Shown: positions 9,315-21,500 of the stretch, piece by piece | Position numbering within the stretch: the stretch's first letter is position 1 | Layout: the number at the start of each line of letters is the position of its first letter | NCBI RefSeq assembly: GCF_041296385.1 | Contig: NW_027183519.1 | Coordinates: forward strand, 124,001 to 188,000 | Origin: Aphelocoma coerulescens | Lineage: Eukaryota; Chordata; Aves; Passeriformes; Corvidae | Length of the DNA stretch: 64,000 bases | Reading direction: 5' to 3' | Made by a program: the position numbers and the translations under genes | The notes under the pieces: generated by a model | Database searches by the model: none | The model's input: the letters and a program-made list of their open reading frames with translations, nothing else | Told to the model about the DNA's origin: nothing

Positions 9315-10060
9315 CTGAAAAACAGAACGTTAGAATCAAGATCAGAGATTGCAGAGGAATTAAAAGGGCTGCCAGTGTGGAGCAGGCTGAGGTTGGATTC
9401 ACTGTGCCCTGGGTTTCTTTTTTTCAGGAGCACGTCCAACATTGCACTCAAGCTTTGCCCCAGCAGTCCACAGGGAGCACTACCAGCCCTGTCCTCTGAA
9501 GGGGCAGTGCAAGAGGAAGAGCAGCTGAGCCCCTCACAAGTTCTGTGGGATGTCAACAGCTATGGGAGCTTCACAGCAAGAAATGATTCATCTCACACAG
9601 GGGAATGTTTAGCACACAAAAGGAAAAAAGCAACCAACCAACACTAGAGGGGATCCTTTTTTTTTACAGTTTTACCATACTGTAGATTGTTCCCTTGAGG
9701 GATGGGGCACAGCTAAAGACAAACTTTTCCTTATCTTCATCCACTTTGGGAGATCCCAAACTCAGCTTGCCACCCTCCCCTGTGGCATCTATGGTGACCA
9801 CCAGCTCATCAGAGCACACATTCAGGTGTTTGAGCAGCACTGGAGGACCTTTGCTGCAGAGCTCATCTCCCACGAGCAGCCAGTGTATTGAGCTCAGGAA
9901 CAAACCAAAACAGTTGTCAGAAGGCTTGCCGTTAGGGATGCCATATCAGGTGCTTCCTAAACCCCAAGGTTTCCCTTCCTCCCCAGTAAAGGGCCTAGAA
10001 ACTGGCAAAAGCACACATTCAAATGAACCCAAACCTTCCAGAGGCAACTGCTGTTCTTAC
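9315..10060 (-). other. Intron between RNF4-like N-terminal and SIM exons
   Basis: 746 nt bounded by GTAAGA (10055-10060) and TTTCAG (9315-9320) on the minus strand. It contains an 80-codon minus-strand open frame at 9664-9903 that resembles no family I recognise. It is treated as chance. Confidence 0.7.
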
Positions 10061-10202
10061 CAGGCTCAAAAGCAAGTGTACCACTTCCTTCAAGGTCTAC
10101 TATCTCTGCCTGCGAGGTTCCACCAGGACTGGAGGGCAGCAGCCTGCTCCGTTTCCGAGCTTGAGTGGAATCAAGCGGTCCTCCAGGGCGCTTTCGCTGA
10201 TG
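10061..10202 (-). CDS. RNF4: RNF4-like N-terminal exon
   Basis: On the minus strand the acceptor GTTCTCTCTCAG and donor CCTG/GTAAGA bound 142 bp. The open frame begins HQRKRPGGPLDSTQARKRSR and continues to AEIVDLEGSGTLAFEP. This matches the start of RNF4, where a basic RKRRGG...RQAQKR segment (nuclear localisation) is followed by the first SIM; EIVDLE is that SIM here. The exon leaves one base (G) that the SIM exon uses to make Ala, so the junction is in frame. There is no in-frame ATG in the exon where mammalian RNF4 starts. Translation would need an upstream coding exon, or the start has been lost. Orthologue versus paralogue is unresolved. Confidence 0.8.
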
Positions 10203-11032
10203 CTGAGAGAGAACAAAGCCTTAGCATTTTCTGTGGCAGCAATATTAGCACGGCCCTCGGGTTCTGCAGCACCAATGACAGCACACGAGGATACCGAAAA
10301 CACTCCCGCAAAGGCTGGAATATGCATCAAATGGTGCTATGGACCATTTTCACCTTAGCACATCGCATCAGGGAAAAGACATCGCCCCTCATCTCCTACA
10401 TGTTGCCTCACCAACAAATAGCCTGTCCAATGGCTTGAAAATGAGGAGACCAGTTCCCAATTCCATCATGTTGTTACTCACACTGTAAGCATTTCTGAAC
10501 TATTGCCAGCACCCACAGAGATTCAGAACCTTCAGTATCCAAAAGCGGGAACTCACAGGAAGTTTGGAAAGATTTCTGTTTCTGTGCATTTGCTCCAAAC
10601 TCTTGAATTCTTTTCTAGAAGTCCCTTGCAAAATGTTTCAAGAATCAGATTTGCATTGAGTAGTAAAGTACTTACTGAGCTCATGGTGTTTTGTGATCTA
10701 AAACCACCAGCAAAGCAAGTGGGACTAACACCAAAAAAGGAATGTCAGGGAAGAGATCCCTTATGTTCCTCCTGGTAGCCCACTGCAGATTTTTCACAGT
10801 TCCGGAAAACTGTTCTTCCAAACCTATCAGAAAAGAAGAGATCAACTATTTGGAATGCCTGTTCTCTTGAATACCCCCATGCCCCAAGACTCCCACTCTT
10901 GAGTCTCCAGTTTCTGTCCATAACTGGAGGGGAAGTCCGTGACCCCAGTACTTGAGCCCACCTGCAGCCCATCCTGCAGCCCAGACCAGCCCCTCAGCAT
11001 CAGAAGCCTTTTCAAGAATTGTCTGCACTCAC

Positions 11033-11090
11033 CTGTATAGTCAGTCCAGATTTTGGCTCTCAAAAGTCAGCAAATCGTCTTTATTCCCAC
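11033..11090 (-). other. Possible 5' non-coding exon of the RNF4-like gene
   Basis: Minus-strand TCTTCTCCATCCCAG precedes and GTGAGT follows a 58-bp segment ending CTATACAG. All three frames contain stops, so it could only be a 5' UTR exon. Support is splice-site shape and position alone. Confidence 0.2.
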
Positions 11091-11289
11091 CTGGGATGGA
11101 GAAGACGGATGCTCCACGTCTGCTGCGCAGCAGAGAATCCGTCAACTGGCTCAGCAGACTCTGTGTCAACAGAAGCTTGGGAGCAGGAGTGCCCCTGGCA
11201 ACCGGTGCCAACATTCCATGCCCCAGTAACGGGTCTCCGTTTCGCACACCCATGGAGCTCCAGAACGCCATGGAGGCACCTCAACGATC

Positions 11290-11760
11290 ACCTGGTTCTG
11301 CTGCCACCCCCCCGATCAGGCTGCTCAGGGCCCTGTCCAGCCTGGCCTGGAACATTCCAGGGACAGGACATCCACAGCTTCTCTGGGCAGCCGGTTCCGA
11401 TGTCTCAGCACCCTCACAGCTCTGCCAAACATCTGATCCCAATCTCCCCAGTCTTCTAGTCTGAAACCCTTGCCCTTCTCCCATCGCTCTCTGCCCGCTT
11501 TAGGCACTGGGAGGCCGCAGTGAGGCCTCCCCGGACCCTGCTCCTCTCCAGGCTGGACAGCCCCGGCTCTCCCAGCCTGCCTGCAGAGGACAGGTGCTCC
11601 AGGCCTCCACACATCCCCACGGCCTCCTCCGGCCCTGCTCCACAGGCACATCCTGCTGCTGCTGGGCAGAGCTGGACACAGCTCTGCACGTGGGGCCTCA
11701 CGGGGCCTCGTGGGGCAGACCTGCACCTCCCTCCGCCTTCAGCCTCAGGAACCTGAGGAT
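11290..11760 (-). mobile_element. CR1 LINE fragment (3' region)
   Basis: The plus strand reads TCCACAGCTTCTCTGGGCAG, CAGCACCCTCAC and, further right, GGCCCTGCTCCACAGG and CTCTGCACGTGGGGCCTCAC. These are the reverse complement of the conserved 3' part of avian CR1. A minus-strand frame carries NRLPREAVDVLSLE, typical of the CR1 ORF2 C-terminus, but it is broken. It is truncated at both ends, and no ATTCTATG tail was seen on its left side. Confidence 0.78.
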
Positions 11761-14700
11761 CACTGCAGCCCTTGGGTGGCAAAAGAAAGCCCACCCAAAC
11801 ACACCTGCCCAAAACAAAGAGAAATTTAAACTCTGCCTTAACCCTCCTCCTCCAGGTTTATTAGTCTGTTGCTGTTTTAACCCTTATGAGAGTGTTTTAA
11901 CTTTAACCCAGGTAAACAGCAATTAAAATAAGTTTGTGGGGTTTTTTTCCAAACTGTTGGAAGTGTAGCCATTCAGATTGTTATTTCAAGTCTCTGAAGT
12001 CTTGATATTTTCAAATGTTCAACTATTCCTCTGCCAGAATTTTGTAATAGGGCTGAGGGGGTTTGCTCTGCTCCCAGGGACCGACCTGCTCTGTCACGAA
12101 AGGTAAAACAGCAAAAAACCAGAATTAATATTCAGTTTTCTTCTTGCCATGCTGCTGCTGGACCTGTGTTCAGAGGGATGGGCTGGTGCTCCTGAGAGCA
12201 ACAGGGAACCCATCTCAGGCCTGCCAGAGGCAGGGCTGCTCCTCAGCCATTGGTCCCATGGGCCCTCTCTGGTGTGGGAAGAGGGGTGGAAATGCATCCA
12301 GTGCTGAATAAGGATATTTTAAGCTCATGCTTTACATGAGGAAGATCATTTCTCACAAAAATGTTTCCATTATAACTGTTGGTTTTAGGTAATTGGCAAC
12401 ACATTGAGTGTTTAAGAATGGGTGGGGATGACTTCCCACTTTTCTGAGTCCAGTGTCTGGGACCTGAAGCACAGGCTTGTTCCGGTCATCATATTTGCAT
12501 CCTTCATTTCTCATACTCAGTGCTTTGAGACCAGTAGGAGCTGCTTAATTATTTATGTATTAAATTCATATTTGGAACTGCTTTAGCATATTAGCATTTT
12601 CATGCAAAGTATTAAATCACCTTTAGGATTTTTCTTATCTAATCCTCTGCCCTTTGGACCCAACATTTTTGGAAAGCAAAAGTGTTTAAACAGCTGAGGT
12701 TGTCTGAGTGGACTCAGTACCATGTGCATTTTGGGACAGGACTGGATGGCTTTTAGAAGAAATGTGTCATCATGGGTAAGGGACAGGGGAGCACTGAGGA
12801 AGAGGGGCAGCTTTCAGTAAGTCAAACATTTGAAGGCTCTAGGGCTTGATCTCCCTCATCCCCACTGAACAATGGCAGCAGGGGCTGGGAGACCTTTACT
12901 GTAAAGCCCAACACTTTTTAATTAAAGATCCTATTGAAAATACTTATCGCTCAATGGTGAGAGGGAGAGAAATTTCCTGCCCCTTCACTGCACATCCCAG
13001 GGAAGCTGCAAAGGCCACATTCCTGTTTCATCTCCTCCCATGTGGGTCAGCTTTGAAGCAAGGTGTAAGACCTTTAAACACCCACTGCCTTTCCATTTCA
13101 GGAAGGAAGAAGTTTTCATCTATTACCTTCCAAAAATAAAAGATTATTTATAGCCAACAGCCTAAACTAAGCCCAAATTGAGCTGGCTTGGTATACTAAT
13201 CACCTGGAGGTACAGCATCAGTGTTTTGCACATGATTAGCTACAGTTTGCCAGGAATTTTTGGCAGGAGAAGACACCTCAGGGAGTGAGAAACCCAGAGT
13301 TCACTGGACAGGGGTTGTCAGCTCTGTACTCTCCCAAATCAGGGCTATCCTGAGGATCAGAGCAAGGGCCATGAAGTAATTTAAGAAGGGTGAATGTAGT
13401 ATAGGATATTGTATATCAAAGTAGTCCACTGCAGGGCAATCACTGATGACAAGAAAACCTACAATGGCATGAGAAAACCTACTTTGCACCCCAGCTGGAT
13501 CAATGCTGCCTCTCTCTCTGACTCACTCTCTTTATTAACCAAAATTATTTTGATCTGAAGGTAGACAAATAACTGGATTCCACAAGGCAGCAGAGGTCCA
13601 GCGACGAGCCCAGTCCTTCAGTCCCATGACCATGGTTGTGGTTGCCCACAGGGGTCCTGCCCATGGGCAAGCAGGTTTCACTACCAGGCAACCCAAGTGA
13701 AAATGGGATGCATCACCCTCCCAGGCTGCCAGGGACATATGGTGGGTTATTAGTGGGAGGCAGCCAGACACCTGGCTTCCCACACAGGTTGGCACAGGAG
13801 CAGGTCTGCACTCTCTAGAGCAACCCTGCAGACCAGTCCCTCTAAATCCACCATAGGGATGCAGGGAAATAGCAAGGATTACCAAAAGAAGCCCCAAAAA
13901 GATTATATTCTTGAATAATGATAATTTTTACTAGTCTCACTGAGGATTGCATTTTACTTCACATGTCAAAATGTGCCTTTGCTTGACTCTAGCAATGGTT
14001 GTGACTTCAGGGTATGTTTCCTCAAAGTGCTGATGGATGGTCTATTAGAGAAATACATATTAAGACTGTTCAGAGTAAGTAAAAACATTTTTTACCCTCC
14101 CTGATGGTAGGCAGTAGGGGATGGCTTGTTCTGCAGAACAAATATGTCTCTGTCTCTGATTTCCTTTGCTCATTTTTTTCTAATACTCCTCAAAGGTTTG
14201 AAATTCTTCCACAGAGTCTACATGGTCTTGAAAGCTGAGCAAGATTTGTAGCTTGCTCTGAATCTGAGACAACATCTATGAGTGTGCTTGCAGGGAAATG
14301 GGCTTTTCAGGCAGTAACGAAATGGGGAATGTTTTTCCATATATAGCCTATGTTGCTTGTTCATACCCCAGGCCTAACACCAGGAAAACTCATTTTCGTA
14401 AATTGCTTTCTTGTGAAGGCAGGTATCATAAAGCGTTTTATACAGCGTTAGGCAAAAATCATCTTTAAGAATTGGGTCACTGTGGTAACCACTTCTTATC
14501 TCAAAATCAAATAGCCGTTATGGCTGTAATTAAACAATATATGATTTCTACTAAGAATTATTCTGAATTATAATTCATTTTCTGTCACAAGCTGGAATTA
14601 TTTTTATTGCCCCCAAGGGCATCAGCATTTGATCTAATTCAGCAGTGCAAAACTTCACAGAGAGAGACTATAACCTGCTTTGAATCTACTGTCAGAAATC

Positions 14701-14816
14701 ATGGTCAATGCCTTCAATCTCTTAAATACTTCAACCAACTCCACAAAATATCAGTAATAATTTTTGAGGAAGGCAGAAAGTAAACAAGGTCTCCTGAATC
14801 TTGTGTTTCATTGCAG
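11761..14816. other. Non-coding stretch, no gene recognised
   Basis: AT-rich intronic or intergenic DNA. A minus-strand 120-codon frame at 13535-13897 starts with a hydrophobic, signal-peptide-like segment (MGLLLVILAISL) but resembles no family I know. No convincing exon was found. Confidence 0.4.
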
Positions 14817-14876
14817 CTAGCCACATGTCCTGAGCCCAGTGGTGCACAAAGGGGCCAGGGCTGCTGCCGTACACAG
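14817..14876 (+). other. Exon-like 60-bp segment of unknown gene
   Basis: TTGTGTTTCATTGCAG precedes and GTGAGT follows a 60-bp stretch that is open only in phase 0 (begins LATCPEPSG). It is on the EMCN strand but is not obviously mucin-like. Splice-site shape is the only support. Confidence 0.18.
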
Positions 14877-15392
14877 GTGAGTGGACAGGCCACAAATTCA
14901 GATTTTCCCTTGGCTTAAGCAGAAACTTTATTTAAAAACAATAAAAAAATATTTTGAAAATAAGAAAACCTCTCCGTTTTTCTTCCTTGGGCATTTTTAC
15001 CTGTCACTTCTGTTCTTGGGATCAAGGTCATGCACAGAAACCTTGGCAGACTACTGGGACACAGTAAACATCATTCACAGGTGAATCACTGTGACTGCCT
15101 TTAAAACCATAACATAAGTAACAGGAGCACGATGCTCCACGTGGAGCCCAATCAAGCTGTTTTTCAAATAAAGGGGAAAAACCCAGCCTTGTGATTAGGT
15201 GAGCTGCACCAGCTGGCTCTGATGGGAGTTGTCCACAGGTGGCTTCAGGGAGGAGCAAAGCCCCCACTGCTAATATGAACCATTTCCAAGGGAGTAGTGG
15301 TAGGGTGGTTCTGTTCTTTCCTTCTTGGTCTGGAGCTGTACCAGGTCAGGAGGCTTTTAGCAGGACTTTTTGGTACTCGCACCTGGGAGTCC

Positions 15393-15408
15393 TTTTTTTT
15401 TTTTTTTT
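15393..15408. repeat. Poly-T tract (16 T)
   Basis: Uninterrupted T run; it could be the reverse-complemented A tail of an old insertion. Confidence 0.95.
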
Positions 15409-15514
15409 GGGTGGAGGGCTGCAGATGGTTTGTTCTCTAGCTAACACATTATGGAGCAAATATATGCCTATGTTCTATGTAAATATTAATAGACTTGTTT
15501 GCCTGAATGTTTGG

Positions 15515-15548
15515 TTTTTTTTTTTTTTATCTCTCTCTCTCTCTCTCT
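15515..15548. repeat. Poly-T followed by (TC)n microsatellite
   Basis: Fourteen T, then A, then a TC repeat of about 19 bp. Confidence 0.95.
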
Positions 15549-18500
15549 TCAAGAGAGAGGCAAAACAAACATTTACTTTCCTAAAAACCTGTAAATTTTT
15601 GAGGCACTTGTTTCCCTATAATGCAGTTGTGAATCCCTGTGGGCTCCTGAGTGTTTTCTCCTGGAAGTGAATTTACTCCTTAGTGGCTGCAGTTATTCCA
15701 GAAAAAAAACATGGAAAGCCTTTTGGTGCTTAAAATGAGGATTTTTCTCTTCCTGGTCTGGAGGAGCAGTTTCCTGTGCTCCAGATGAGCAGCAATGTTA
15801 GTTTAATGAGCCATGGACTAGTATTTTTTATTCTTTTGGAGCTATTCTGGCCACCCATCTACCCCAATGGCTCTCAGTGGAAAAATATTTACAAATCATC
15901 AGGCTGCCTAAAGACTTTCAGGAAAGAACCCTGTAGAAAACCCCAGTCAACCAGAAGAACCCAAATATGTCTATGGGGCCTGAGCATTGCACCCAGGACA
16001 GTGGCAACCCTGCCTGCAGTGGCACAGCCACTGCTTGTGTTTTGGGTCTTGCACAGGGATGCTCTCAGCACTGACTACAGCCTCCCCACCACAAGGGTAA
16101 CGCTGTGGGCTTTCCAGGTGAACCTTTTGAGTGGTGAATGGCTTCATTAAGCCTGGACTAATAAATAGTTTAATTTGCTGAAGCACAGCTCAACAAAGTG
16201 CAGTTCAAAGGTGAGTTAGCTCCAGCATGCTGTGCGGAGGGCAGTGGAGGACGCAGGCAGTGGGAGGGCTCTGCAGACTCCTGCAGTGGTGCTTCCGTAG
16301 GCATGGAGTGACACTGAATGGAGGGGCAGCATCAGAGGAATGCCCTTCGCGAGAGGGGCATTCCTGACCCTGCAGTTTTCCCTGTCACTGCTCAGGGACA
16401 GGACTAAGTGTAAGGCGGCTCCTGTGGCAGAGGGATTAAGCCTTCTGGCCTTGAGGCATGTCTGTGGCTTTGCCCTGGGCATCCATCCCTTAGCTCCACT
16501 GCAGAGCATCAGTATTTTGACCTTTCCTCTGTTGGCTTTTTCCAGAGCCTCCCTGTTGGTTTCTCTGTTCTTCTTTGACAGCTCAAGCTAATGGTTTTGT
16601 CCCCAAACCAGTGTCTGATTTTTTTTGTCTTCTCTCTTCAATTTTTTTGAAATATCCAGCAATTCTCCTTTTTCTCCTGAGCTGCTGCAAAAGAGTCATA
16701 GCTGAGCTGTGGTTCAAGCTATGGGAAAATATCCTGTGCCCACTCCCCACCCCAGCCCCCAGTGCAAGTAGGTTTTAGTGTCAAGCAGTGTCTTCAAGTG
16801 GGATATCATTGGCAGGGGCTGGATCTTTGCACTGCCATGAATTGTTAGCCTCCTCTGCCACCCTCATTTCTATGCTTGCTGGCATAGCCCTACCCTTAGA
16901 TTCAAGAAATGAACTTGTCTGTGTTGACACTTGAGACTACACTTTTAGTTTTCAACAGAGGGTGTCTGCAGTGTGAAATCCTGCTCACTACCAAGGACGT
17001 GCTTCATAGTCCCAGCCAGTGGGGACAACAACTCCTCCCTTGTCAAGCTGCTTCATGAACAGTGGAGTTGAGATGTGCTGCAAGCAACACGAAAAAATGG
17101 TGTGTTAGTGCTGCACCCTTGAAACTGAAGAAAGGCCTTCTTTCTTTATCCAGCCTTCTTATTTTGAGCTGATCTTCCCTTCCCAACTCTCCCAGCAGCA
17201 CTTGGGGTCAGAAAGAGTTTTGAGGGAGGGGACTCCTCTGCAGCACTGCAATTTTGGCAGTCCTCGTGCTGAACTCTGAGGAGCCCTTGGCAATAATAAT
17301 TACTCAAGATTGCAGAGGCTATGTAATCAGAGCCATGCGAAGCTTGGAGGAGCCTACTTCAGTTTGAAGTACATTAGCCTGCTCAGAACTGGAGAGCAGA
17401 AACCAGCATGAGGCACCCTCATGCCATGAAGTGAGAAACAAATCCTGTTGTTTGAGCTGGCTACCAGGATGAGGTGGCCCTTCAGTTACCTTCTCACACT
17501 GAATTCATTTCCTCATCCTCTGGAGAGGGCAGGACACGATGGCCCTTGCCCATCAGAAAGGAGGAAAGAAGAGAGATTTGCTCACAAGACAGAAACAATA
17601 CATTGCCAAGGTAGGAACCACCCATCACCTCTCTTTTGGCAAACAGAACATCAAGCAGAGAAAAACTCTCCTGAAATTCCAACATTCACTGCACTCATCC
17701 CCTACTCATTGTCTTAAAGATGAGGTAATGTTCTTAAAGGGCTTCCCTGTGCAGGAGCATCTACCCTGCAACCTGCTGGTAGAGCAGTTCAAGAAACTGG
17801 GCCTTCACGCTGCTTTTTCTTCTCAAAATGACATCCTGCCATGCTACGGCTTTAGAGACTTCTCTTAGGTATGGCAGTGGGCTGGTTAATGGGATTGGAG
17901 GAGGAAAACCAGGCTGAAAGAGGTGACCAGGAGATCCAAGTAATGAAATGTGACATCAGCAGGGTCCCTGCCTCTCAGCAGAGGTCCTTCAGCCAGGTGT
18001 ACCTGTGAGGGAGAAAGGACCTATGGATGTATCTGTTCCTGGTGCCTCTGATAGCTGTTGTGTGTGAACAGATTACTTGCACTGAAAGATGAGTACCTGA
18101 ATGGTCAGAACAGCCTTTACAGTTCCCTGAGTTTCAGACTTCAGAGGGGACTTGTTGGGGTACCCTCTCCTGTGTCTCCTTTGTGCCCAAAGTCTGTTTG
18201 CAGTTTCAGCCACTGCTGTATCAGTTTTACAGACACATCCCAGATTTCTGGTACCAGAATGCCTGGGCCACAGGCAACCAGGTGCTCTCTCTATAGCTGT
18301 GGGCATTAAAGCACCTGTAACTTCCTTATCCATTTACAAAAGAAGAGTTTGCTCCAGGCATCCTGGGTGGATTACTGTTGGTCTCATGGCATTTCTTTAG
18401 TTAATAAAATGCCCTCATCTGGGAAAAGCCCATGCTCTGTGACCCTGCAATGTAAACTATACATTCAGGCTGGTTTATTTAGAGAGCAGACACAAGCACA

Positions 18501-21500
18501 GGCCTCCTCTTGCAGCACCTTTATTCAAAGGTAGATAGTCAAAAGACATTTGCCACTTGCCTTTACTGAGGGAAGAGTCATTGTAACCACATGATGCTTC
18601 TGCTGAGGCTTAGAAAATTTGTAGTCTCTTGCTGTCTTCCCCTCTGCCCAAATCTGGTTTTCCCTGCTCTCACCAACATAAGTACCCTGTGCCTCTATGC
18701 TGAACAAATGCAAGAGGAAAGGGAACTCTAAAGGGTTTCCTCAGGCCAGTGTTTTCCTGCATCAAGCAAAAAAAAACCCCAACCTGTTGTCTTTTGCCAC
18801 AGGGATGCAAACGGTGGTCAGAGCAAACCGGAAAATTGGGTGTGTTACTTTTGCAAGGCCTGAGGCAGCCGTGGCTGGTGTCCACGGCTTCTGGAGCAGA
18901 GGAGTGTACGCAGCTGGGAATTAGGAAGTACAATAATAGTTCCTGCACTATGATGTAGGGTGTGTATCTCATTCACAGGTGCTGCTGCCCCCCCCGCCCC
19001 CGATTCATGCTGTGCTTCTGCTACACTGAAAACTGCCCTTGCTGTTATGTAAGAGGTAACAGGATGCCAGTAGATGTATCAGTGAACTCTGAGGTTTATG
19101 TGACTGCTGGTTTTAAGATGCTTAAAGCCTATCAGGGCTGTGTTATTTTGTCTGGTTGAATCAGGGCAGTGCCTGAAGTCCCCAGGTTACTGCTCAGACC
19201 TGCTACCTGCCAGGACTGGCTCAGTTTAGTGTTGATGTTATGGAGATGGGAGTTGCCTTGGTTGTTTTGTCTCAGCAAGTTAGATCAAGAAAGCTTTAAG
19301 AGGAGTTTCCAGCAAGCTTTAGGACAAATGGACGATAGATTTAGCTCTGCTCATCTGCTGCAGTGTGGTCTTGCTATTTGGCCAAGACACCTGGGTGCTA
19401 CAGCAGTGGTGGTGAGGCAGAGAGAGACATACACAAAATTCCCATCCTCAGGAGCCAAGGTGAATACAGAAGAAATACCTGAAAAGAAATTTTGCACTAT
19501 CTGAGCTGCCCATTTATAAGGTAGTGATCAGCTGGGATTGCTGGGTAAATGAGTGCTTGCCAACTTCCAGGCAGGTAATTTCTATATGTGAATGAGGATG
19601 GCAAAGGCAGGTGCCATCGTTGTATACAGGCAAGAAACCAAGGGATCTTCAGGGTCTTTGAGTGGCAACTTGTCACCGCTCCAGCAAAGTTTGCATGGAA
19701 ACACATCACAGTGGCTTCGTATTTACTTATCCAACAGGATTCTGGTTTTTGGTTTGAATTTTATTAGCTATTAAATGGGACTTATGGAGCACCAGACTGC
19801 ATCCTTGACAGGTTGTGAACATGCGTTTTATTCACAAAACTCATTCCCCTCGTACAGCCAGGTGTAAAGGTGGTCAGGAAAGGACCAGCTGGGCTGGCAA
19901 TGCTGTGCCAGTCCTCAGTGGCACTGGAACCTTTCTTCCATCTCTCTGCTGAGCACTCATCCTTTGGATGATGAGAATTCATTTTAGCCAGCTTTTTCTA
20001 AACATTGGAGCATCTACAAAAGGCTTTTCATGCTACAGTTTTTCATCCATTATATACATAGGGGGAAAATTATCCCAAATCTTATCTTTCAATGGGTACA
20101 GGAAACTACTTACTGGTCTGGTTCCCACCTCATATAAGAAGGAGGATGTGTGCAACTGGGTTTTCTCCTCATCACTGAAAAGGTGAGTTCTGTTACAGTT
20201 GTTACTGCTGTTTTGTCAGTAAGCTTTGGGCAAACAGCCTGGGAACTGCTGAACATGCCAGAGACTCAAGGCCCTGACTCATTTGTTCATCCCACTTTGC
20301 AAAATAATTTAATAGAAAATAATTTAAGTGTGGACTTAGCTGTGTTGCTGAATTGAGACTTTGGGGTAAAGTCCCTGCTGGATTCAGTTCATCTTAAGCA
20401 GATATTTATCAGAGCTTGGGCAAAGCCACTGACATTTTGCTAAAAGTGCTTCATAAAAATGCTGCTGCTGCTAACTTGGACACAATCACATAGGCATTTT
20501 GGGAAACAAATGAGTACCAATCAGTGTTGTGCTGGATGAGTCATATGGGAAAGGGGGAAAATTGGCTGATTTTGCTGTTTTTAAGGCAGTCAGCCATACT
20601 GATGTGAGTGGCAAATAGGAGAGCCAGGCAAAAGTCATCTATGATGGAGTCTATGATAGCCTGCTATTCATTTTGGAGGAAAACTGGCAGTAAAAAGGAT
20701 CATCAATGAGCTCCAGCAGAGTTTATTCTAATTTTGTCAAGCTGACTCCTTAATTAAATGGCTGTTTTATGGGGAACTGGAGAAGTATTGGATGTGTGGT
20801 AGCAACAGGTAGAGGCTGTCATCGCAATTCATCTATTTTTTCTGAACTCTGAGAAAACACTTTCCACCTCTGAGAGGCTCTTCTCCCAAAATCTACCAAT
20901 CCTTCCCTGAGCAGACAAGATTAAAAGTGTGCATCTGGGGGTCCCCTTGTTTCTATCATAGCCACCTGCTGCTGTACCCCAGCTACAGAGGATAATTTTG
21001 CTTTTAGTTTCCAAACAGTGCCCAGACATTTTTCTTTTCCTAAGGGATAATTCAATTCCTTTTGTGAACTCATTTTGGGTCATACTGCGACTATACTTCA
21101 ATCCTCTTATTAACCCCATATTGAAGGCAAGCATAGTACGATTGGAGAAAAAGAAGTACAGTTTGTTTATCTTTACTGAAGGTCTTGTTTCCTTCTCCCC
21201 ATGCCCAGGGCTTTCTCTGGGTTTCAACTCAGCAGCCCCTCCATCTTAATGCTCTTCTAGAAGAGCCACAGGACATGCACCAGGGCACTTGGTGGAGCAG
21301 AGAAGAATGAACTGGGGGGTCCACAACTGCAGAGGTGCCACCTTCACAGTCGCAGCCAATTAGTATTAGTAACCTGTCACAGGTAGGTGTTTTCCAGACT
21401 CCTTGTGTGGCATGCAGTGGGTTTTTATCTGATCCCCCTGCCTAATCATGAGCAAACTGGAAAGCAGATGGCAATTATCCACAACACTAAGGGAGGCTTG

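Noticed and set aside
9664..9903. An 80-codon minus-strand frame as an extra RNF4-like exon
   Set aside because: It lies inside the intron between two exons that already join in phase, has no convincing acceptor, ends in its own stop and matches no family I recognise.
11281..11812. Overlapping minus-strand frames of 118-133 codons as a host gene
   Set aside because: They carry CR1 ORF2 end sequence (NRLPREAVDVLSLE) and are interrupted, so they are assigned to the CR1 fragment.
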